From positions 124,001-188,000 of the forward strand of contig JAALGY010000041.1 of NCBI GenBank assembly GCA_032358165.1: a DNA stretch of 64,000 nucleotides, in the 5' to 3' direction. Below are positions 1 to 11,735 of this stretch, piece after piece. The translations under genes and the position numbers were made by a program. The notes below the pieces were generated by a model that did no database searches, was not told the origin of the DNA, and worked only from the letters and a program-made list of their open reading frames with translations. The first letter of the stretch is position 1, and every line of letters starts with the position of its first letter. The stretch comes from Diplosphaera chodatii. Lineage: Eukaryota > Chlorophyta > Trebouxiophyceae > Prasiolales > Stichococcaceae.

Positions 1-1025
1 CGCTGGCCCACAGCACGCATGCGCTGCTTCCAGCTGCCACTTTGGCGCCCGTGGGTGCACCTCAGCGGCTGCTGATTGCAAACTCACAAGCGTGTCGGTC
101 CGATGCCGCTTCAACACAACTCATCAATACGAGGACAGACGTTACTAATTGACAGGAGTAAGGGGCTGGGTGCTGTTGTCACTGCATGCTTTATTCACAC
201 AACATTACTTGCTGATCGGACATGAGAGCAGGTCACACAAAACACTGCGATCGGTCAGCAGGTGATTACAGCGTGTCACCCTTTTGCTAAGTGGAGGGCA
301 TTGCAGCTTGTTGCGGGTGCCGCTGCCAGAGGCAGGAAGCCTCAGCCAGGCTTGTGCCTACATGTGCAGAACATGCTTGGAAGCTTCGTAACATTGTGGT
401 AGACTTCCCACAGGAGCAGATCGAGCATCATCGCTGCGCAACATGTGACGGACCTGCTGGATCGCGTCCTGCTGATCAGCGTTAGGTTTTGTTGCTCGGC
501 GTAAGTTTTAAGGCAAGGTTGCACGCAGGCGGGCTTACATACTGTTACAGCTGTTGCAAGACTGCAAACTTTGGCGAGGCCCTGATACATCGAGGTCGTT
601 GGCGAGACCACATGTGTGATTTTACGCCACCCTGTAGCTATGCGAAACCTACGGTGTACGGTAGTACGCCGGGTAGGGTTTTGCGCACCTCTCGATGCTT
701 GTTTCTCCACGCTGTTGCTGTATAAATACCTTCTCTTCCGCAGCGCGTACAAGATGTCAAGAGCACACTCGATCTGACATCGCGCTGGCAAAGTGGCATT
801 CGACATAGGATCAGGCTCCGGGCAACGCTCTGCAGCGGTCAGGTCGTAATCTTGGCGCACAGCGGCAGCCCCAGCCACTGACAGCTGAGCCCGCTGCAGC
901 AGCTGGGCCCCTCAGCGGCGTCGTCCTCCTGCGGGCTCAAGGCGCGTTGACAGCTGCCGCAGCCGGCAGTCTCAAACCCGCGTTCTACCCCTGCCAATTT
1001 CGGCGTCTGACACCCAAGGGTGGCA
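1..1025. other. Intergenic / upstream of first gene
   Basis: I see no supportable gene here. The open frames on both strands are short, overlap each other and lack splice-consistent or family-like protein sequence. An in-frame TGA at 1008-1010 lies just upstream of the phosphodiesterase ATG at 1026, so the last part is probably its 5' UTR and promoter. Confidence 0.5.
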
Positions 1026-2381
1026 ATGGCGCAGCCCCGGGCCGCCGAGCGGCCAGCCCCGCCCAAGCCGGACCACACCTACTCGCTGGTCATCTTCATC
1101 ACGGGCAACAAGCAGAAGGTGCTGCAGAACGAGATCGACACGCTTGCGAAGCAGCACGGCGGGCGCAGCGTGCCGGCGCACCTCACGCTCATGGGTGGGA
1201 TAGTGGACGACCGGGAGGGCGCTGAGGAGCGCGCCCAGCTGCTGTCCAGCCAGCTCAGGGTGCAGAAGATCTTCTTCGACAAGGTGGTGTCGCGGCCGGT
1301 GACGCTGTACCGGAAGCCGGTGCACTCGGTGGCGGTGTCGGTGGACGGCGAGATAGGGTTTGGGGAGTGGGGCGCCCTGGCGCACCCCACCTACGTCCGG
1401 ACGCCCATGCTGCCGCGTGTGGCGCACCTCCACGTCAGCCTGCTGTACTCGTCCACCATCGACGAGGCGACCAGGTGCGCGGCGCTGGTCTGCTGGTGTA
1501 CTGGGCCCCAGTTTCTGCACAATTTCTGAAGCCTATCGGGTGTGGTGATAGCAGGCGGCCAAGCCTGCTGACCTGCAACCACATGCAGCCTCCTGATCAT
1601 CAGCACGGTGGTGCCTAGTTGTGACTGCAAGCTGGCAGCATGCAAAGGCAATGTGGCCTGGCAGGCCTGTCAGCTATATGGGCTTTTGATCTAGACTGCC
1701 AGCCTGCAGCATGTGTCATGAATCGTCAAGGCAAGATCATTGCAGCCCACGATGTGCGAGGGGCAGCCGGTGTCTGGATGGCGTAGAAGCCGTTGTAGCT
1801 TGCGCCTAGGTTGCTGCTGATGCCTCTGTTGCTGACAAGTGGAGGTCCGTGACGCGATGCAGTTGCATGAAGCCGAGGCTTGGCTGCTGCTCTCATGCAG
1901 GGACAAGATTGTGGCAGAGGCGCAGGAGCGGCTGCTGGGGGCAGACGGCGCGCTGCACCCTGCTGAGTACACCATCACCGAGCTGGCGCTGGTGGAGACC
2001 ACGGATGACGACCCCACCAAGGTGCGCAAGCAAGGCGACACTTAGGAGCCGAGCCTCCCGTTTTTGCAGAGGATCCCGCTTGTACTTTGCGACCCCGCAG
2101 TCATTGCAGTCGTCAGGCTGGCGGTTTGCCGGCCCTGCCTGCACACCAGCTGGGTTGCCTCACTCGGCGCCGGCTGCTGCCTGTGTTCGTGGGAAGTTTG
2201 AGGCAGCTGGTGCTGTGTCCCAGTTTGCCAAGTGACACGACAGCAGCCTGGCGCAGCATTACATGAGTGCGCAGGTTTCTGTACATTTTGCTGACGTGGT
2301 GTCCTTCACTGGCTGCAGTGGCCGACGCTCTCGACATACGGGCTGGCACCGCCTAGCCAGGAAGGCCCCTCCAGTGCATGA
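1026..2381 (+). CDS. Cyclic phosphodiesterase-like protein (2H phosphoesterase)
   Basis: This encodes a 2H-family cyclic phosphodiesterase like plant CPDase, which opens 2',3'-cyclic phosphates such as ADP-ribose 1'',2''-cyclic phosphate from tRNA splicing. Exons are 1026-1474, 1901-2021 and probably 2319-2381, giving about 210 residues (plant CPDase about 180). Seen directly are the two catalytic motifs, HLTL (in AHLTLMGG) and HVSL (in HLHVSLLYS), about 85 residues apart. The end of exon 2 (ELALVETTDDDPTK) fits the family's last strand. The ATG at 1026 follows an in-frame stop at 1008. The last exon is an inference: it restores the Trp-containing tail (WPTLSTYGLAPP). If the donor at 2022 is not used, the frame ends at 2045 instead. 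Substrate is inferred from the family. Confidence 0.8.
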
Positions 2382-3128
2382 GCAGTTGGCGGGACCGGCA
2401 CATGGCAGACGACGGAGGTCGCCACCACAACCAGCCTTGACACACCATAAATCATAGTGCATAGACCCATTGCTACGAGCGGGGAGCAGCAGGAGCAGAC
2501 ATACACCACACGAAGTTCTCTGGTTATTGCGCCGATACAGCATGGGCATGCCACGGCAAGCAGCAGCAGCAGTGGCGCTACCCTTTCACTGACCTGCCAT
2601 AGTATGCTACAGTTTGGATGCGCTGGTGATTACCCTAGTCTCCCGGCTTGCGCCTGCCGCCAGGCTCTAAGCTAGGTGCGAGTGATGCCTCATTGGTGAC
2701 ACTGCTTTCCTGCTTTGACGCTGGTTCCTTTTGCAGCACCTTAGAGCTAGCGGGTGTGCTGTGATGGCATGTAGCCACACGGCACAGCAGCTGGACTAGC
2801 TGCACTTTCATCTAGTTGGCAAAAGGCTCAGCTGCAGCTGGTCCTTGAGGTAGCATCGTATCAGGCATCACACAGATGCAGGACAAGCACCCATCAACGT
2901 GGTTGCCACTTGAAGTATCCGGCCATCTCAGCGCAGCTTCGGGGTCGCTGCCCGTGCACGAGCCAGGTTCCTATCGTCAGACTTCCGACACGCCCAGACA
3001 CCTCGACGAGCAACGATTGCGCGGCACAACCACTTCGGAGGACACCATATACCTTTCTGTGTGTCGGACTGTGTAAGATTGCATCGCAGCAAGCATCCCT
3101 ACAGCAGGATCGAAGCAGGATCCGAGAT
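2382..3128. other. Intergenic between phosphodiesterase and E-Syt-like gene
   Basis: No gene is seen. It should hold the 3' UTR of the phosphodiesterase and the promoter/5' UTR of the next gene. A TGTAA, the usual green-algal polyadenylation motif, occurs near 3070, but too close to the next start codon to assign firmly. Confidence 0.4.
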
Positions 3129-6100
3129 ATGAACAACTCCGGCCGGGGCTTCCCGGCTGGGGGTGCGCCCCAACCTGGCGGTGTAGGCGCACAGGTGATC
3201 TGCACATCGCATATGTGGATGTCCAACAGGCAGCACCGTGTGACGCGCAGCATTTGCTTGTTGCCTTCTTTGCTGGTTTGCAAGCTGTCGAGCACAACTC
3301 AGACCATACCACTGTGCGCCATTGCCACCATTAATCCTGTATGTGTCTCAATACTACTGGTGCAAGTGATGATCCAGTCATTTGCTTTTTGTTCTGAGAT
3401 GTTGGTGTGCTCACCCTGTGGAAGCTGAGCGCACTCTGCCCAGCACATGCCACAGGCCCATACTACATTCCCAGCTCACGGCGATCGACACAGTGACTGT
3501 GTGCAGCTGTCTCGCAGAACCCGATACGCGAGGCGACCGAGACGCTGCAGCAGATCCACCAGCTGCACCTGGACGAGCCGAAGCCACCGCCGCCGGGGGT
3601 GCATGGCACACCAATGGCATCCAACACCCCGGCGGACGGCGGCGGCGTTCGTGGCATGGCTCCCATGCAGCCCATGGCTCCGATGGCCCCCAGCGCCCCA
3701 CATGCGTCGAGCGGCAGCACCGGCGGCCTGCGCGCCGCCCCGCCTCCGGCAATGAACGTCGGCTCAGCACCGCCAGCTGGCCGAATCATTGACAGCATGA
3801 CCAGGCCCACTGGCACGCAGGCCCCAATGGCCCCCACCGGCCCCCCTGCATCGAGCGGCATCGCCGGCGGCCTACGCGCCGCTCCCCCTCCGGGCATGGG
3901 CGCCAGCTCAGCGCCGCCGCCAGCTGGCCAGATCGCCGGCAACATCGCCAGGCCGTCGCCCATGCCCGTGGAGCCGGGCCCCGGCAACCTCAACACCGGC
4001 AGCGGCATGCGGACCGAGACTGCACCCACCCAGGAGCGCCCGCCGCCGCTTGCCGATGCGCTGGCCCCAATCGCCGACGACTCGACACCACCACCCCCCG
4101 CGGACCCCGTCCCCCAGGATGCCAAGGAGGAAGTCGAACAGGGCAGTGCAGGTGCGTCATGATGCCAAACAAACCTGCCTCGGCGTGTTTGGGATGCAAA
4201 CCTTACAGATGACGCACCGCATTGACCTTCGGTGGCACAGCGTACTCAGTGACTTGTGTGGCGTGCCCTTCCAATTACAACAAACTAATGCACCTGCGCC
4301 TTTCATCATGTGCCATCTCGTGACCACCGCATACCGCTGCCAAGTGCAGCTCAATGCACTGGGATCTGACATTTGAGACAATGCTGTGCTCTTGATGCAG
4401 GGTTTCCCCCGGCACCTGGTGGCAATGCAACTGGCGGCACCATTGGCAGCCGCACCACTGGCAATCTGGATCGGGACACCACGGATGCGGCCGCCGGCGG
4501 CGACACCGTGCAGGACAACGAAGGCAGCCAGGGTGGCATCCTGTCCACGATCGGCAGGTGATTGGTGACACTCAGGAGGTGCTTTGCAAAGCAGCAGGGA
4601 TGCCTGCAGACTTGATAAGGGCAGTTGCGGGGGTGGTGTTAATTCACCTGCCGTGCCTTTTTTGGCTGTGCAAATGGGTCCACATTTCCCAGCCGGCATT
4701 GAAGATTGTTGAAGCCTTCGCTTTGTGGTCAGTTACAGTGTCAGGGCTGGAGTTGTAGATTGCATACTGCTGAGTAGCTGCCATTGCCATTTTTCCTGCA
4801 GCTACTTCGGTCTGGGCAGCAACCCAGACACCCAGGATGTTCCGCCGGAGGATGATACTGAGGCTGACAACGACAGCAAGACGGCCACCGGCGGTATGGG
4901 ACAGACCGGCGGCATGGGGCAGACCGGCGGTATGGGGCAGACCGGCCGCATCCGCACTGATGGCCCCTCGCACACAGGTGACACCACTATCTGAGGCGTG
5001 ACTGTCAAAGGTCAGTACATCATAGCAGTAGTAGTACGGTACCTGTGAGCTTCGTGGTCTGCGTGCATTCAGCAGCGCTGTTACCCTCCTCATCAAGTGC
5101 TCTGTACAATGGGCGCTAGCACTTGTGCGGAAGCAGCCCCGAATAGACGCCTTGGACTCGTTGACACTGACCTTGAGATATAACTCATTGCATCTGCTGG
5201 ATGGGTGTACACACACTGCAAGTTGTCTGCAGCAGTGTTGATGCACACCCCAGTAACATGCAGCAGTAGGCCTGCATGCTGTTTAGCTGCACTTGGCACA
5301 TTGACACATGTGAATTGCTCACCGCATCAGCCGCGCTGACCGTGTGGTGCCTACACTGTGACAACTTCACGGCAAAGTATGCTGTTGTGTCTAGGCATGA
5401 CGCTGGGGGCGGGAGCCGGAGGCGCGGCGGCCGGCCTCGGCGCCGGTATGGCGATGTCAGGCAACCAGGGCATGGCCGGCGCCGGCGGCAGCGGAAGTGG
5501 GATGCAGCAGCAGGGGGGACCGGGCAGCGGCATGGGCGGTGGCATGGGGCCCAGCGGAGGCGGGATGCAGCAGCACGGGGGCCAGGCGCCGGGGAGCAGC
5601 GCTATGGGGCAGCAGTCCGGCGGCCAGCCGGGGGGCTACGAGTGGCTGGCGGACCTGCTGGGTGCGCTTGCTCGCTAGGGATGCAAGTCCTGGGTTTACT
5701 GTCACTTTCGTGGTGTATTCTGCGGGATCTACCAGGCTTGCGTCTGGACAGCATGTTTGTATTGCATTGTCTCTCGCAAGCGTTGCTTGACATCATCAGC
5801 TACGCAGAAGCTCTGCAATGCTTATGCAGTGAGCAGAAACTGATGCAGCCACTGTTGCGTGCTGCAGAGAAGATGTGGCCGTACATCACAGAGGCGGTCA
5901 ACAAGGAGGCGATCAACCAGCTGCCGCCGCTCATCAAGGCCAGCAAGCCCACCTGGATGGGCGACATCACGCTGCACAAGTGTGTGCAGCCCCCAAACGC
6001 TCGTTTAGATTCGCCCCGTTCCCAACGATTGCTGAAGCTGCTGCTGGCTGAGTGCATGGTGCATGCCCATTCGTGCAGGAGGTATTGCCAGCCTAGTTCT

Positions 6101-9100
6101 GGTACTGTACATGCAAGCAAATCCAGAGATCCATGATGGCAGTCTACATTCCGATTATGCTGCACCACACCCTCCATAACTTCGGCTGCGCTTGTCTGAG
6201 CTGTTTCAGACACAATCTGCTGAAAGCACGCAGTGAGCACTGCAGCACACGGGCATGCGGTGACCGCCTACCCTACCCTAAGAACCTAAATCCTAAACCC
6301 CTTGGTGCAGGTTCAAGCTGGGCGGCGCGCCACCAAAGCTGACGGACATCCGAGTCATCAAGGACCCGGGAGCCAAGGGCCTGCAGGGCGACGACTACAT
6401 CCACCTGGAAGTGGTGCGCCGGACTGGCTTTCAGCCCTGAGATTCCCAAGTGTCCAGGCAACCCTTGACGAACAGCACCTGCACTACAGTGCACACTGCT
6501 GGATGTCGGCGCTAGCTGGGAACGATGTCCTTCACACGGCTGGAACATTGCCGCTGTGAATGACTGTGCTAGTGTGAGCCGACACCCAGCATGCATGCTC
6601 TGGGCACCTCCTGCCGTGGTGATTGACGGCCATCTGATGCTGCCCCATGCAAGTGGCCAGGGACTGAAGGCCGACAGTGATGCCCGCAGCCTGGCAGAAT
6701 GATCTGAACGGTTGTTGTCAGTTGAACAGATCTTGCACCCTGCTGATCCGTCCCACTGTTCTGCAGGATTTCGACTGGGACTCATCACAAGATGTGGAGC
6801 TGGATGTCAGCATCATCCCAGGTGAGCCTTGGTTGCTCTCTTGCCAGCGGGTTCATGCACAGGTGCATCCAGACATTGGTGCCTGAACTTTTACTCTGCT
6901 GGTCCAGCATCATCCACTGCAACTGGTTTGCGTCCGCGCTGCAGAGAAGACGAAGTTCCTGCCCAACTTCATGTCCAAGGCCATCTCCAAGGCGACCAGC
7001 TTCCGCTGCGGCGTGGAGAACTTCGAGATGTTTGGTGCGTGCCCTGCTGCGGCCTGCGGCCGACTGCCTCATCTGTTACAAACGCTACTTGTATCTTGTA
7101 GATGTGCATCATCAGATACGCTGTTCATGCGGCCATCAGAGCAACCCCATGATCTGGGTCACCTGGTCACCTGGCGATTGCAGGCGACCTCATGATCGCC
7201 TTCCGCCCCCTTATGCACCAGCTGCCGGTTGTCGGCGGGTTCCAGGTGATCGTCCCTACCCATAGATATACACTAAAAGGCACTTTATCTGATCAGTGCG
7301 CATCACAAGTGTTGTGCTGCCCACATCTGAAAGGGTCCTGCTTCCTGCTTCCAGGTGTCATTCACCGAGGCGCCTGACTTCGACTTCGACATCACGATGG
7401 GCTCGGCCGGCGCCAAGGTGCTGGATGGGCTGCCCATGGTCAAGGTAAGGCCTGCCTCACACACCAACGGTTACGATGGAACAGGCTTTGTATACACAGC
7501 ACAGGGACTGTCACACGCCCAAGCACCACTATTGGCGTGCTGACCGCAAACAGCTTGCATGGCACACACCTGTAGTTGTGCAGCTGCGGGGCGCCTGTGC
7601 ACTGATGCATTCCCTGGGCTGCAGAACTTCCTGTACGGCTTCATCTCCGACACTCTGCTGGCGCCCTACATCCTGCCAGGTGTGTGTTCATCAATGACAC
7701 GGCAAACTGTTCGAGGCTGCTGAAGCCTGCTGCTCACGGGGGCCTGGCATCTTCCCCAATGTCTCACATCAAGTGAGCAAGCTGATGTGCTGACCGCCTG
7801 CCCTACAGACCACTTCTTCTACCCCATGGACCCCGCCGCGCCGGACTACTCGATCCCCGTCGGCTGGGTCGAGGTGGAGGTGAGTCATTCCCGGCAGGAG
7901 CTCCCGTGCCCCGTTCCCCAGGAAGCCGCGTTTGCACCTGCGCAGAACCATTACCTGCAGATGGAGCAACAGTTGAGTTGCTGTCAGTTTCCGTGGTTCA
8001 CTCGCGCACTCACAGCTGCGCTGCATCGACCAATCCCAGCAAGCACCCTGCGCAGGTGGTGGCTGCCAAAAAGGTGCCCAAGATGGACTACCTCGCCAGC
8101 ACCAGCCCCTACGTCCAGGTGTCCACCCACAAGCGCGGCGCTAAACAGGTGAGCTATACGCCCTACACGCCCTAAACCCTACGCCTGTGGAAGTCATCAC
8201 CGTCACAGTGCTGCCTTCTAGGCCAGGCATGCCCATGTGACACAGCAGCAGGCACCAAGCCACTCCGACGCTGCGAAGCCCGAGGGCTTTCGATATCGCG
8301 GATGGAGGCTGTACCTCAGCTCCACTATGCGAGATGTGCCGCCTGGTCGTTCTGCCGCACTAACCCGTGCTGTTGACGTGTGCCCTGCACCTCGCTGCAG
8401 ACGAAGGTCGCAAAGAAGGCGCGCAACCCCGAGTGGGGCGAGACCTTCAAGCTGCCAATCATGGTATGGGGCCGCCTACTGAATGCAGATTGTTGGATGT
8501 GTCAACACGGTGCTGTACCGTGGATTGGTGTTCAGTTTAGACCAGTCAGCCTGCAAGGTGCTGTCAGGTCCTGCTGCAGCTCAGGTTTGATACCCCCTGC
8601 AGATCCCGAAGTACCAGCACATCACTGCGGTGCTATACGATGAGGACTACGGAGGCGATGACGAGGCATGTCCCTTTCCCACACACATCTACGAATGCAT
8701 GGATGCCCCAAGTGCCAAGACAGATCTGCTCTCAGCAGTCAGTAATGCTGATGTCGCTGCAGTGCAACCAGTATAGCAGCAAAGGCATATGGCCTGTGCC
8801 AGACGCCCTGCTTTGTTCAATCAGTCTGCACCCTGTTCTCTGCCGCTTTGGCAGCTTTGCGCACACCAGAGACGGCGAGCGTGTGACATATGGAAGATGT
8901 TTTGGTACTCGGCCCAGAACATGTCACCAACCGGCCTGAGGCTGTGCTGACCGCATGTCTGCAGGTGGGCCGCGTCATCTTTCCGGTGAAGGAGATGCAG
9001 CCGAACCGCACGCAGGACATGTGGCTGCCCGTCAAGCCGCTGCTGAAGCAGGACAAGGTGACTGTTCTCCCTAAACCCTAAACTCTAAACTCGAACCGCA

Positions 9101-10501
9101 CGCAGGACATGTGGCTGCCCGTCAAGCCGCTGCTGAAGCAAGCAGGACAAGGTGACTGTTCCCAAACCACAGCCCGGCAGACTGCTGCAAGGTAGTTTTA
9201 CTTTCAGAAGCGCCATGTCCGCCGTCGCTGGACTTGAGCAGACAGGATGCACAGCACACCTGACAGTGGCAAACCAGCTCATGTGGTCACCAATAAGAGG
9301 AGCAGAACAAACCAAGGCGTGCCTCGAGCATGACAGGCTGAAATCACCGACATCTAACCGTAAAAAATATAAAGTGGGACCACGTGGTTGCAAACTACAG
9401 GGGGATGAGGAGGAGGAGAAGAAGAAGCGGAAGAAGCGCGACAAGATCAAGAGCGCGCTGACGCGGCCCCTGGGCCCGGCCGACCCCCAGCACAAGGGCA
9501 CCGAGCTCCACCTGCGCATGACGTACCGCGAGTGCAGCGAGGACCAGGTGCCCATCCGGTCCCTAAACCCTTGAACACATGATTCGGCTCCACGCTTCGA
9601 GATTGGGCGCATGAAGTGGTGACCGTCAGACAGGCGCCGGGGTGTGCCAGACTGTGAATTGCATCATCATTCTTGCTGCATTGCAAAACATACCAGGTTT
9701 CCATGGGTGTTCGGCAATGTGACAGCCTGCCATCTGTTGCCTCCGGATCGGCTGACGATCTGGGGACGCAGCCTAAAGAGGGTTGCCTCTTGTTTGCTTT
9801 TCGTCGTGCTACCTGCTGCAGGTGCGCCCCGCCAGGCATGTGTTGCAATACTGTTACTGCATAGTCCATTGTATTGACGAGGCCTGCTCCCTGCTGCAGG
9901 TGCGCGCAGTGATGGAGGCGGAGCAGAAGAAGACCGCCATCCGGGACCCCTTCATGGCGGACCTGCTCAAGGAGCAGGAGCCTACAGGGGTGGTTGCCGG
10001 CGACAGGGCAAAGGAGACCAACCCCGCCCAGTCCAACGCCCAGGTAGCTGCTGAGGGACCCCTGACCAGTTTGTGTTCCCCTGTCACCGCCAAATGGCCG
10101 GCCAACTGCTGCTCACCGACCGGCGGCTGCGGCCCACAGAAATCAATTATGTTTTCTGACCGGTGATATGTCAGAGAGGCTCTCATGCGGTGTAACGATC
10201 AGCGTACATCGCACGCATCATGCCAATAAGAAATGACCGTGATAGATAGGCTGTCAGAGTCATGACAGGGAGCAAGGGCGGCGCCCACAGCCCTGTGCAG
10301 CCGGAATGGCCCAATCACTGCCAGTCAGAGCTCAGCTGAGTACACCATCCTGCGCCACAGGAGACCGACGCTCAGAAGCAGCGCAAGGCGGAGCAGGGCG
10401 AGCCGCAGGTCGTCACAAAGGACGGCGTGCAGATTCTGGAGCAGCGTGCGCGCCCGGGGTCTTCGTCGGCGCAAGTGGCGTCCACCGGCGAAGTCCGCTG
10501 A
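3129..10501 (+). CDS. Extended-synaptotagmin-like SMP/C2 protein with long disordered N-terminus
   Basis: Twenty exons join in phase to 892 residues: 3129-3194, 3518-4151, 4401-4557, 4802-4977, 5395-5661, 5868-5979, 6311-6410, 6767-6821, 6945-7034, 7184-7245, 7355-7444, 7625-7679, 7809-7879, 8056-8148, 8401-8463, 8603-8665, 8965-9057, 9401-9547, 9900-10043, 10361-10501. Residues about 430-640 are an SMP lipid-transfer domain (EKMWPYITEAVNKE, NQLPPLIK, FKLGGAPPKLTDIRV, as in plant SYTs). Residues about 645-750 are one C2 domain (VVAAKKVPKMDY, RNPEWGETFKL, YDEDYGGDDEVG), then a KKRKKR basic tail. Family role: ER-plasma-membrane tether and lipid shuttle. The first about 430 residues are Pro/Gly/Met-rich and look disordered, and no clear N-terminal membrane anchor is visible. 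The first five exons could be a separate gene, with the SYT starting at ATG 5397, but the splice phases support one gene. One intron (8666-8964) has a GC donor. Confidence 0.8.
3682..3957 (+). repeat. Two imperfect Ala/Pro/Met-rich coding repeats
   Basis: Within exon 2 of the E-Syt-like gene two neighbouring blocks of about 43 residues share the order MAP...P.ASSG..GGLRAAPPP..., then SAPPAG..I and a closing RP. The first runs about 3682-3810 and the second about 3826-3957. This is internal duplication inside a disordered region. Confidence 0.6.
4894..4947 (+). repeat. GGMGQT coding tandem repeat (three copies)
   Basis: Exon 4 of the E-Syt-like gene encodes GGMGQT three times in a row. The unit is 18 bp and nearly identical between copies. 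It matches the Gly/Met-rich style of the next exon, which supports joining the two exons into one gene. Confidence 0.75.
9002..9160 (+). repeat. Tandem duplication of an exon end plus splice donor (90-bp spacing)
   Basis: About 65 bp from the 3' end of E-Syt exon 8965-9057 and its donor (CGAACCGCACGCAGG... through AAGGTGACTGTT) recurs at 9092-9160, with one 4-bp insertion (AGCA) in the second copy. The two copies are separated by telomere-like sequence of CCCTAAA type at 9068-9090. The second copy is intronic in my model, because the insertion would break its reading frame. Confidence 0.85.
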
Positions 10502-11735
10502 GCATCACCTCATCGAACGTCCGGCAAGCATGACATGTCTTCGGTGCTGTGGCCCCAGGCAGGGCGCCGAGCAGTCTAGGCCCGCACTGTGTCACTGCTG
10601 GGAGGCGCCCGTCGCGAGGCAGCTGGGACCATTAGCGACCACCAACGCAGCACGGCCTGGCTGAACATATTGGGAGGAGCACTGTGCTGCTTGGGTGGTC
10701 TGTGCCACCTACCCGGTGCTGGTTCGATACCCGGCCAGCCAGGCGGGGGCCAGCCTTGGGTGTGCAACTGCAAAGAGCTCAGCCACCATCGTGGCAAGAA
10801 GCAGCGTCCGCAGCACATTGCAACAGACGCAGCTTGGTTGGCATGTAGCATTACGATAACGGCCATGTTGGTTGTGGAAGTTCTCCTGCTTTTTTTGTAG
10901 TACAAAGAGCGGCTTGGACTGCTCCACTGGGTCAAACACGGTGTTAGACATGTTTTCTTTCGTTATGAAGGAGGCGGTTTGCCATGATCCGGTGTAAGTC
11001 AATACAACGGCCGCTATACACTCATGCTTAGTTGTTGGCAATCACTGGTCACTGCAACTCCTCGACTGGGTAACGGCACTGTGCACCTCCGATGCACCCC
11101 GTTGAAGTCTAGCTGCCATGAACTCATAGGTGTCCGGGATATGAGCATGTCCCCCATCACCAATCAAATCTCCCTTACCCATACGTTGCCCCTTCGCAGT
11201 TGGGACATGTGGAATGTCTGGCAGCTCGGCGCTTTGGCAGATTTGCCGCACAGTTTGAAGCCTGCAGCTGCAATCCGTCAACAGCTGACCACACCAAGAG
11301 CTTGGCACAAGAGGGGCTGCACCTGCGCACCTCGCACTACTGGGCATTCCACTGATCCTCCTCGGACTCTGTGTCCTCAGTGTCAGCTCTGCGCACGGAT
11401 ACCAAAGTTGCAGTGCCCTGCATGCTTTCGAGGTCTGGTTCCACACAGCAGCACCGTATTCACCTGTTAGACCTCTGATTGCAGATCGCTGATGTTGTTG
11501 ATGGCATGAGCCCAATGAAGTGTCAGCGAGAGCAGATCTGACACTTGCAGCTTTACACTCTACGAGTATAGGCTGTTCGACAGTCAATAACCTGGGCTCG
11601 ATCAGGGCAACGTGCCATGCTGGCGATCACTAAGTAGTGTCGACATCTTGCGCTCCGCATTCAGCGGCAGGGATTGTGCACCCAGACGGGCACGGTCGCT
11701 GCCATTGAGCAGCTTGCAGCAAGTGAGCTAGTGTC
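10502..11735. other. Intergenic between E-Syt-like gene and COG8
   Basis: No supportable gene. A TGTAA at 10993-10997 is a candidate polyadenylation signal for the upstream gene, giving a 3' UTR of about 500 nt. The rest should carry the COG8 promoter. Confidence 0.4.
10993..10997 (+). promoter_or_regulatory. Candidate polyadenylation signal TGTAA
   Basis: TGTAA is the typical green-algal poly(A) signal. This copy lies about 490 nt after the E-Syt-like stop codon. A 5-bp motif is weak evidence alone. Confidence 0.3.

Noticed and set aside
342..878. 178-residue minus-strand open frame
   Set aside because: Cys-rich, patternless translation with poor GC3 bias and no splice or family support; reads as chance.
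3599..4162. 187-residue proline-rich open frame as an independent gene
   Set aside because: Splice sites and phases on both sides join it to the exons of the E-Syt-like gene.
10717..10735. tRNA T-arm-like GGTTCGATACCC
   Set aside because: The flanks do not pair into a 5-bp stem and no other tRNA arms can be folded around it.
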